A program made the position numbers and the translations under genes. A stretch of DNA of 64,000 nucleotides from CAVQAH01 sp963784195 (GTDB lineage: Bacteria > Acidobacteriota > Vicinamibacteria > Vicinamibacterales > 2-12-FULL-66-21), in the NCBI GenBank assembly GCA_963784195.1, contig CAWARA010000035.1, positions 1 through 64,000 on the forward strand. The letters are read 5' to 3'. Numbering within the stretch: position 1 is the stretch's first letter; every line of letters starts with the position of its first letter. Below, piece by piece: positions 58,480 to 64,000 of the stretch. The notes beneath the pieces were generated by a model. The model was not told where the DNA came from, did no database searches, and was given only the letters and a program-made list of their open reading frames with translations.

Positions 58480-59148
58480 TCAGCTTGAGTGCTCCCAACC
58501 GTGACGACGCTTCGCTTCCGAGGCTCGCCAGAGGGCGCCGAGCAGGGCACCGGCGGCGAAGCCGCCCACATGCGCCCAGAACGCGATCCCTCCGTCGGCG
58601 GCGCGGGCGCCGAGTGAGCCGACTCCGCTGAACAGTTGCATCAGGAACCAGATTCCGAGGAAGTAGATTGCCGGAATCTCGATCAGGTCAATGAAGATGA
58701 TGATGAAGACAGCCGTGAGCACTCGCGACTGCGGGTAGAGCACGAAGTACGCGCCCATGACGCCGGCAATCGCCCCGCTAGCCCCAATCATCGGTAGCGT
58801 GGACTCTGGATGGCTCGCGACCTGTCCGAGCGAGGCTGCAGCGCCACAAAACAAGTAGAAGAGGAGATAGCGCGCGTGGCCGAGGCGGTCCTCGACGTTA
58901 TCGCCGAAGATCCAGAGGTAGAGCATGTTCCCCAGGAAGTGGAGCCATCCAGAATGGAGGAACATGCTCGTCAGCACATCCGGCCACGTAAAACGCGCCG
59001 GCACGACGCCGTAACTGGCGACAAGCTGATGAAGACCGGAGTCGCTGAGCTGAAGCTCGATGAGAAACGCGATCGCGTTGAGCGCGATCAGGCTGATAGT
59101 GACGTAAGGCGTCGTCCGCGACGGTATAACGTCGCTGACTGGGAACAT
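58480..59148 (-). CDS. rhomboid-family intramembrane serine protease
   Basis: A 222-residue membrane protease that cleaves transmembrane substrates. The catalytic Ser is S124 in MIGASGAIAGVMGAYF and the His is H193 in FWAHVGGFAAG. HSGWLHFLGNMLYLWIFGDN carries the conserved HxxxN oxyanion residues. Six or seven membrane segments are seen. I start at the ATG at 59148 because TATACT (59161-59156) lies seven bases upstream; a longer frame to 59295 adds 49 residues with no rhomboid features and overlaps that promoter. Divergent from the zinc gene cluster. Confidence 0.92.
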   Translation of the reverse strand: MFPVSDVIPSRTTPYVTISLIALNAIAFLIELQLSDSGLHQLVASYGVVPARFTWPDVLTSMFLHSGWLHFLGNMLYLWIFGDNVEDRLGHARYLLFYLFCGAAASLGQVASHPESTLPMIGASGAIAGVMGAYFVLYPQSRVLTAVFIIIFIDLIEIPAIYFLGIWFLMQLFSGVGSLGARAADGGIAFWAHVGGFAAGALLGALWRASEAKRRHGWEHSS

Positions 59149-59155
59149 TCGACCG

Positions 59156-59161
59156 AGTATA
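59156..59161 (-). promoter_or_regulatory. -10 element of the rhomboid gene
   Basis: TATACT on the minus strand, seven bases before the ATG at 59148, which implies a leaderless message and decides the start. Confidence 0.55.
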
Positions 59162-59298
59162 TGCGGATCCGCGATCCGCATCGTTTGGCTTCCCGCGTGC
59201 GGCGAGCGTAGTTCGCGAGAGGCCCGTTTCGTGACGGCGGTGTGATGCGAGAAAGCCCGGTCCGGGGCCAGCACGCCAGGTCCGGCACCATTCACGGC

Positions 59299-59304
59299 TA
59301 TAAT
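59299..59304 (+). promoter_or_regulatory. -10 element of the small membrane protein
   Basis: A perfect TATAAT, eight bases before the ATG at 59313. No palindromic Zur-like site is seen beside it. Confidence 0.55.
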
Positions 59305-59312
59305 GGTTAGTG

Positions 59313-59618
59313 ATGTGGTTTTTCCGGCCGTCCGTTCGCGGATCCCGGCTGGGGTCGCTGCTCGTCGTGGCGATGACGCTGTTCGTGCTGCCGACGGCGA
59401 TACTGCCGGCGCTGTACCACGAGATCGCGTGCCACCTCCTGTCTCCTCCCGACTGCATCACCTGTCTGAGCACCACGTCTGCGGCGACGGAACCTGAAAC
59501 CGTCCAGACCGCCAGGCCGCTCATTCCCCTCGGCATCATCGTCGCCGCCATCATCGTCGAAACGGACACCGTTTTTGCGGGCCCGAACGGCGGCCGATCT
59601 CCGCCCGCGCTCGGCTGA
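59313..59618 (+). CDS. small membrane protein of unknown function
   Basis: A 101-residue protein with one hydrophobic stretch near the start (SLLVVAMTLFVLPTAILPAL, about 14-33) and another at about 68-80 (LIPLGIIVAAIIVE). Three cysteines (CHLLSPPDCITC, in the 39-50 region) could bind metal or form disulfides. I recognise no family. It is the first gene of a plus-strand run leading to an outer-membrane protein and the ZnuA/ZnuB pair, so it could take part in metal uptake; this is inference. A GTG at 59310 is possible but less likely. Confidence 0.6.
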   Translation: MWFFRPSVRGSRLGSLLVVAMTLFVLPTAILPALYHEIACHLLSPPDCITCLSTTSAATEPETVQTARPLIPLGIIVAAIIVETDTVFAGPNGGRSPPALG

Positions 59619-59624
59619 ACCTCA

Positions 59625-59645
59625 GGGTAAGCCCACGGGCTTCCC
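59625..59645 (+). repeat. small hairpin after the membrane protein gene
   Basis: GGG-TAAGCCC-AC-GGGCTT-CCC, an imperfect stem of about nine pairs just after the stop at 59618. There is no U run, so it is a weak terminator at most. Confidence 0.4.
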
Positions 59646-59733
59646 GACAGGTCACATCAGATTTTCTCGTTGACCGATCCTGCGGCGTTCGAGGAGCGGG
59701 TCATCGAGATCCATCCGGTCGAGGAGGTGTTGA

Positions 59734-61089
59734 GTGTTGCGTTCGAGCTTCACGCTCACGTCGCTGCGCCCTGTGCTGGCTGCGGCTCTGGTCATCGCGC
59801 CCGCGTTCGCTTACGCGCAGACCCCGGCTGTCCAGCCGGCGGCGCAACCTACGGCTCAGCAACTGCGCGAGGAAGTCGAGCGATTGCGCGCCGAGTTCGA
59901 AGCCGTTCGAGATTCGTACGGCGAACGCCTGGCGGTTCTCGAGGCACGGCTGAAGGGGATCGAGGCCGGCCAGCCCGTGCCGCCCGTGGTCACACCGCCA
60001 ACTGCGGCACCGACGGCGCCCCCGGCAACACCTGGTGCACCGACCGAGGCCCAGGTGCCGGCGGGCGCCACCGGCGCAGGCGGTCCCACGGGGTCGTTGC
60101 CGTTCTATGGCGGTTCAAGCGCGATGTCGAAGATCTTCAATCCTGACATTGCGGTCATTGGAAACTTCCTCGGGGCGTTCGGCGAGAACGACGTGAATCC
60201 GCGGCCCGCTTTCGAGATGAACGAGGCGGAAGCGACGTTTCAGGCTGTCGTCGATCCGTACGCACGCGCCGACTTCTTCCTGGCCTTTTCACCCGAGGGC
60301 GTCGAGATCGAGGAAGGATTCCTGACGTTTCCGACGCTTCCCGGCGGCTTGCTGGCCAAGGTCGGGAAGTTCAAGCAGCAGGTCGGCAAGGCGAACACGC
60401 TGCATCCACACCAGTTGCCCTGGGTCGATCAGCCAGTCGTTCTCGAGAACCTTCTAGGCGGGGACGAGGGCCTCAACGACTCCGGCATTTCGGTTTCGCG
60501 GCTGATCAGCAATCCGTGGCTGTTCCTGGAGGCCACGGGTGAGGTCTACCAGGGCTCGTCGAGTGTGTTTCAGTCGTTCGAGCGCAGCGACGTCAGCTGG
60601 GTCGGGCGAGTTCGCGGGTATCGCGACGTGACCGAAGCCACGAACCTGGATGTCGGCGCATCCATCGCCTACGGCAATAACGATGTCGGACCGGGTTTCG
60701 ACACGCGCCTGGTTGGCATCGATGCGACCCTGCGCTACCGTCCGTTGCGGAGGGCAATCTACCGCCGGTTCATGGGCCGCACCGAGCTGTTCTGGAGCAA
60801 CCGCGAGCAGGTTGCCGACGACGTGTCGGCGTTCGGCTTCTACGCGAGCGGAGAGTACCAGTTCGCGAGACGCTGGTTCACCGGCGTGCGGTACGACTGG
60901 TCCGAGCGCGCTTTTGATTCGTCGCTGGTCGACAAAGGTCCGTCCGTGACGCTGACGTTCTGGCCCAGCGAGTTCAGTCAGGTCCGCGGCCAGTACCGGC
61001 GGCTTCGTTACGCCGAAGGCACCACGGCGAACGAATTCCTGTTTCAGTTCCTGTTCTCGATCGGTGCGCACGGGGCGCATACATTCTGA
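59734..61089 (+). CDS. outer-membrane beta-barrel protein with coiled-coil stalk
   Basis: A 451-residue protein. The signal peptide (1-29, ends AYAQ) is followed by a coiled coil (about 42-75, QQLREEVERLRAEFEAVRDS) and a Pro/Ala/Thr linker (about 83-112). The remainder has alternating strands with aromatic ends (NPDIAVIGNFLGAFGENDVN, ARADFFLAFSPEGVEIEEGF, RRWFTGVRYDWSERAF) and ends in the Phe-terminated pattern of barrels (AHGAHTF). It looks like a specific porin. Its GTG has the strong Shine-Dalgarno GAGGAGG (59721-59727). Placed before znuA and znuB, it is probably the outer-membrane door for metal, possibly zinc. Family not identified with certainty. Confidence 0.78.
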   Translation: MLRSSFTLTSLRPVLAAALVIAPAFAYAQTPAVQPAAQPTAQQLREEVERLRAEFEAVRDSYGERLAVLEARLKGIEAGQPVPPVVTPPTAAPTAPPATPGAPTEAQVPAGATGAGGPTGSLPFYGGSSAMSKIFNPDIAVIGNFLGAFGENDVNPRPAFEMNEAEATFQAVVDPYARADFFLAFSPEGVEIEEGFLTFPTLPGGLLAKVGKFKQQVGKANTLHPHQLPWVDQPVVLENLLGGDEGLNDSGISVSRLISNPWLFLEATGEVYQGSSSVFQSFERSDVSWVGRVRGYRDVTEATNLDVGASIAYGNNDVGPGFDTRLVGIDATLRYRPLRRAIYRRFMGRTELFWSNREQVADDVSAFGFYASGEYQFARRWFTGVRYDWSERAFDSSLVDKGPSVTLTFWPSEFSQVRGQYRRLRYAEGTTANEFLFQFLFSIGAHGAHTF

Positions 61090-61109
61090 TTACGCAACAA
61101 CCAACGACC

Positions 61110-62039
61110 ATGAAGCGAACATTTCTCATATCAACCGCCATCGCCGCCGTCCTGGCCGTGAATACGGCCGCTGTGCGTGCAGCCGTCAACGTCGTCACGA
61201 CCACCGAGGATTTGTGGTCGATCGTCAAGGAGATCGCCGGGGATAAAGTCTCGGTCGAGTCGATCGCGCGCGGATACCAGGATCCGCACTTCGTCGAAGC
61301 GAAACCGAGCTTCATTCTGAAGCTCAATCGCGCTGACCTGCTCGCGCTCGTCGGGCTGGAGCTCGAACAGGCCTGGCTGCCGCCGCTCGTCACGCAGAGC
61401 CGGAATGCCAAGATTCAGCCCGGCAGCCCCGGCTACCTCGACGCGTCCCGGACGGTGAAGATCGCCGACATCCCGACGGGGCCGGTCACCCGCGCGATGG
61501 GTGACGTCCATCCACAAGGGAACCCGCACTATTGGCTGGACCCCGATAACGGACGGCGGATAGCGAAGGCGGTTCAGGCGAAGCTGACCGAGCTGAGCCC
61601 CGCCGACGGTGCGTACTTTGCCGAGCGCTACGCCGATTTCGACCGCCGGCTCGCCGAGGGCGAGAAGCGCTGGCAGGCGGCGATGGCACCCTACAAGGGG
61701 ATCAAAATCGTCACGTACCACCGGTCGTGGACGAACTTTGCGCAGGTCTTCGGGCTGGACGTCATCGGATACGTGGAGCCGAAACCGGGCATTCCGCCGT
61801 CACCGGCACATACGCTGACGCTCGTCCAGGAGATGAAGAGTCAAAACGTCAAAATCATCCTCGTCGAGCCCTATTTCGACGTAAAAACGCCGAATGCGAT
61901 CGCGCGCGATACCGGCGCGACCGTGCTGGTCATGCCTCCCTCGGTCGGAGGCGTGAAGGAAGTTCCGGGCTACATTCAGCTCTTCGACTACAACATCAAC
62001 CTGCTGGTGGCGGCGATCAAGAAGACGGGAGCGCGCTGA
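61110..62039 (+). CDS. metal ABC transporter substrate-binding protein (ZnuA/TroA-like)
   Basis: A 309-residue periplasmic binding protein for zinc or manganese. The signal peptide is 1-24 (AVRA). The ligands expected of the family are visible: H60 in GYQDPHFVEAKPSF, H134 or H140 in GDVHPQGNPHYW, H204 in VTYHRSWTNF and an acidic group in LVEPYFDVKTPNAI. It lacks the His-rich loop of high-affinity zinc ZnuA proteins. It is separated from the barrel gene by 20 bases and from the permease by 8. No ATP-binding protein (ZnuC) is encoded in the window. Confidence 0.92.
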   Translation: MKRTFLISTAIAAVLAVNTAAVRAAVNVVTTTEDLWSIVKEIAGDKVSVESIARGYQDPHFVEAKPSFILKLNRADLLALVGLELEQAWLPPLVTQSRNAKIQPGSPGYLDASRTVKIADIPTGPVTRAMGDVHPQGNPHYWLDPDNGRRIAKAVQAKLTELSPADGAYFAERYADFDRRLAEGEKRWQAAMAPYKGIKIVTYHRSWTNFAQVFGLDVIGYVEPKPGIPPSPAHTLTLVQEMKSQNVKIILVEPYFDVKTPNAIARDTGATVLVMPPSVGGVKEVPGYIQLFDYNINLLVAAIKKTGAR

Positions 62040-62047
62040 GCGCGGTT

Positions 62048-62956
62048 ATGTCAGATGTTGGTCTCGCCGAGGTCATTCGATTCCTGGCCGCGCCGTTCGT
62101 GGCCAGCCTCATTCTGACGGGGATTCACGCCTACCTCGGCGTGCACGTGGTGGAACGGGGCGTCATCTTCGTCGATCTTTCGCTCGCGCAGATTGCCGCC
62201 CTGGGCGCCACGATCGCCCTGCTCATGCCCATCTCCGGCGGCGACCCGCACGCGCCGGCCGTTTACTGGATCAGCCTCGCCTTCACGTTCGTCGGCGCCG
62301 CGATCTTCTCGATGATCCGCAGCCATCGGGCGAGGATCCCGCAGGAAGCGATCATCGGCATCGCCTATGCCGTGTCGTCTGCCGCGGCGATTCTCGCCAT
62401 GAGCAAGTCCACCTCGCAGGCGGAACATCTCAAGGACATGCTGGTGGGGAACATCATCGCCGTGTCGTGGCACGAGGTCTACACGACGGCCGCACTGTAC
62501 GGGGCCGTTGGTGCATTCCACTACATCTTCAGACGGCAGTTCCTGGCGATCTCCCTCGCGCACAACGATCCCGAGTCGACGGGGCTGAACGTCAGGTTCT
62601 GGGACTTCCTGTTCTACGCCTCGTTCGGCTTCGTCGTGACGTCTTCGGTGTCGATTGCCGGGGTTCTGCTGGTCTTTTGCTACCTGATTGTGCCGTCGGT
62701 CGCCGCGATGCTCTACGCCGACACCGTCGGCAGGCGCCTGGCGATCGGTTGGACGATGGGCACGGTCGTTTCGGCGCTGGGTGTGTACTTGTCCCTGGTG
62801 CTCGACCTGCCGACAGGCGCGACGATCGTCGTGACGTTCGGCGTGGTGCTGATTCTGATGGCGGTCGCCCGCCCGCTCGTCGTGACCCGGGCCCGAGTCA
62901 ACTCCCAACGCCCAACTCCCAACTCCCAAAGAAAGCCATTCGAGAGAGCGGGGTGA
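62048..62956 (+). CDS. metal ABC transporter permease (ZnuB-like)
   Basis: A 302-residue ABC-3 family permease with seven to eight membrane segments, including YLGVHVVERGVIFVDLSLAQ, IGIAYAVSSAAAILAMSKST and LVFCYLIVPSVAAMLYADTV, the conserved permease motifs. It would pass zinc or manganese with ZnuA and a separate ATPase. The last residues (VNSQRPTPNSQRKPFERAG) are encoded by the left arm of a CTCCCAA hairpin; a true family end would be near residue 283 (PLVVTRA), so the tail is a repeat-made extension. Confidence 0.9.
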   Translation: MSDVGLAEVIRFLAAPFVASLILTGIHAYLGVHVVERGVIFVDLSLAQIAALGATIALLMPISGGDPHAPAVYWISLAFTFVGAAIFSMIRSHRARIPQEAIIGIAYAVSSAAAILAMSKSTSQAEHLKDMLVGNIIAVSWHEVYTTAALYGAVGAFHYIFRRQFLAISLAHNDPESTGLNVRFWDFLFYASFGFVVTSSVSIAGVLLVFCYLIVPSVAAMLYADTVGRRLAIGWTMGTVVSALGVYLSLVLDLPTGATIVVTFGVVLILMAVARPLVVTRARVNSQRPTPNSQRKPFERAG

Positions 62957-63048
62957 AAACGAACCAACCGGCTAATCGGTACGTCTTTCACCCCGCTCTC
63001 TCGAGTGGCTATCCTTGGGAGTTGGGGGTTGGAGGTTGGGAGTTGACG
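62895..63048. repeat. very long CTCCCAA-type hairpin behind znuB
   Basis: Left arm 62895-62961 and right arm 62982-63048 are inverted over about 67 bases. They contain CAACTCCCAAC words at the ends and the unique core CGAGAGAGCGGGGTGAAA, complementary to TTTCACCCCGCTCTCTCG. The loop is 20 bases. It is the longest near-perfect hairpin in the window. Confidence 0.92.
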
Positions 63049-63065
63049 AGTGTACGATCGTTCGG

Positions 63066-63347
63066 ATGCAGTGCCGGAACTGCGGGACAGAGATAGCGGA
63101 CAAAGCCATCGTCTGTTACCGATGCGGGACGGCGACCACCGATCCCGTCCGACGGGCAGTGCCGGTCAAGCCACGACGGACTCCGCTGGTTCCAGTCGTG
63201 GTCCTGGTGGTTCTGGTGGCGATTTCCTCGTATCTGGGACAGGCGTCCCGGACCGCCGCAAACCCTGAATGGCTGCAGCTGGCCGCCGGTTTGTGCGCCG
63301 GGGGGGCCCTGGCGGTGCTGCTGCTCGGCATTTTGCGACGACGCTGA
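63066..63347 (+). CDS. zinc-ribbon membrane protein
   Basis: A 93-residue protein. Two CxxC pairs (CRNC at 3-6 and CYRC at about 19-22) form a zinc ribbon, followed by a basic linker and two membrane helices (about 37-55 and 68-90, ending in RRR). Function unknown. I start at ATG 63066, seven bases after TACGAT, rather than at 63015 where the reading frame would pass through the hairpin repeat. Small zinc-ribbon/transmembrane proteins of this design are common and often act in membrane-linked regulation. Confidence 0.7.
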   Translation: MQCRNCGTEIADKAIVCYRCGTATTDPVRRAVPVKPRRTPLVPVVVLVVLVAISSYLGQASRTAANPEWLQLAAGLCAGGALAVLLLGILRRR

Positions 63348-63390
63348 TGCCGCCCTTTTCAACCTGTTGAAGCTTCGCTAGACTGCCGAC

Positions 63391-64000
63391 ATGTCCGATG
63401 CCCGTCTCGAAGTGACCGATGCGCTCGGCCGCCGCATCGTACCGATCTCCAAGGGACAATTCGAGATCGGCCGCCGCGAAACCAACGATCTCCGCCTCGC
63501 CGGAAGCGAGGTGTCCCGCGATCACGCCGAAATCGCGGTCGAAGACAACAAATTCGTCCTCCGCGATCGCAGCTCGCGCTACGGCACCTACGTCAACGGC
63601 GATCAGGTCACCGAGAGGGCGCTCGCCCACGGCGACCGGATTCGCCTGGGACGCACCGGCGGTGCCGAGATGGTGTTCCTGCTCGCCGACAGCGCCCCAC
63701 CGCCGGAACGGGCGACCACCACGGCGATAGGGGACCTGCGGCAGATAGCCGTCTTGCTCGAGGGGTTGAGGGCTCTCGGGTCCGGACGGGTGCTGGACGA
63801 CGTGCTGTCGCTGGTGCTGGATTCGGCGATCGAAGTGAGCGGGGCAGAGCGCGGGTTCATCATGCTCGAGATGGCTGGCGAGCTGGAGTTCAAGATGGCC
63901 CGCGGCCGCGGCCGCGTGGTCCTCTCGGGCGGAAGCTTCGCCACGAGCCGGAAGATCCCCGAAGAGGTCTTCCGCACGGGCGAACCGCGCATCGTGGCCG
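63391..64000 (+). CDS. FHA-domain protein with start of a GAF domain, cut by the window end
   Basis: At least 203 codons, open to the window end. The FHA domain (about 1-95) shows GRRETNDLRL, SRDHAEI and the DRSSRYGTYVNG loop, the phosphothreonine-binding surface. From about residue 115 a helical linker and a GAF-like start are seen (VLDDVLSLVLDSAIEVSGAERGFIMLE). FHA-GAF proteins usually continue into a kinase, cyclase or sigma-54-type output, which lies beyond the window. ATG is six bases after TAGACT, suggesting a leaderless start. Confidence 0.85.
   Translation, partial: MSDARLEVTDALGRRIVPISKGQFEIGRRETNDLRLAGSEVSRDHAEIAVEDNKFVLRDRSSRYGTYVNGDQVTERALAHGDRIRLGRTGGAEMVFLLADSAPPPERATTTAIGDLRQIAVLLEGLRALGSGRVLDDVLSLVLDSAIEVSGAERGFIMLEMAGELEFKMARGRGRVVLSGGSFATSRKIPEEVFRTGEPRIVA

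Overview
The window is a high-GC bacterial chromosome segment with 48 protein genes, no rRNA or tRNA that I could find, and no phage or insertion sequence. A large Oar-like TonB-dependent receptor with an N-terminal carboxypeptidase-regulatory domain, CarD, an unusually large HD-GYP/HEAT protein, DUF4126, DUF4159/MoxR/DUF58/BatA/DUF4175 aerotolerance-type genes and very compact gene spacing fit Acidobacteriota, probably a Vicinamibacteria-like lineage. This placement is an inference from gene content, not from a marker tree.

Layout. 1-11.3 kb: PH-domain protein, HD-GYP signalling protein, HtrA-like protease, Oar receptor (frameshifted), ATP-grasp ligase, secreted methyltransferase, CarD with a clear sigma70 promoter and terminator. 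11.3-21 kb: PlsC acyltransferase, DUF4126, an OPT transporter with a secreted partner, Rex, MoaC (frameshifted), a 2-hydroxyacid dehydrogenase and a long-chain acyl-CoA synthetase. 21-29.5 kb: cation efflux protein, a LytS/LytR-like pair overlapping signal peptidase I, an orphan NuoI, a phosphoesterase, a homocysteine methyltransferase/MTHFR fusion and a methyltransferase. 29.5-37.4 kb (minus): a lon-glycosyltransferase-GT-C-GT-C run. 37.5-43.5 kb: two ICMT-like methyltransferases either side of a FabF-like synthase, then two membrane sugar transferases. 43.6-57.6 kb: one long plus-strand operon of TPR-gluzincin, DUF4159, MoxR, DUF58, BatA, DUF4175, a large vWA membrane protein and a degenerate caspase-like protein, probably an envelope quality-control machine. 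58.5-64 kb: rhomboid protease, a small membrane protein, an outer-membrane protein with a ZnuA/ZnuB pair, a zinc-ribbon protein and an FHA/GAF protein cut by the window end.

The most unusual signal lies between the genes. At least 17 intergenic elements, built of short degenerate tandem words (GGGCGAT, TTCGTRG, ACGTGC, CTCCCAA, CAGTC, GGTTCAGACGTT and others), mostly folded as inverted repeats, sit directly behind stop codons. None was found in the divergent, promoter-only gaps. Two much larger, mutually homologous palindromic elements occupy the convergent gaps at 21.0-21.5 kb and 57.65-57.98 kb; the second is nested inside further hairpins and bracketed by an inverted repeat. Several elements are translated as tails of the preceding protein.

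Two other window-wide patterns matter. Many genes have a -10 hexamer only 6-13 nt before the start codon, which implies leaderless transcripts and settles several start sites. Ten genes carry twelve single-base frameshifts, including moaC and core operon genes, so the assembly is probably indel-prone and these should not be read as true pseudogenes without raw-read checks.
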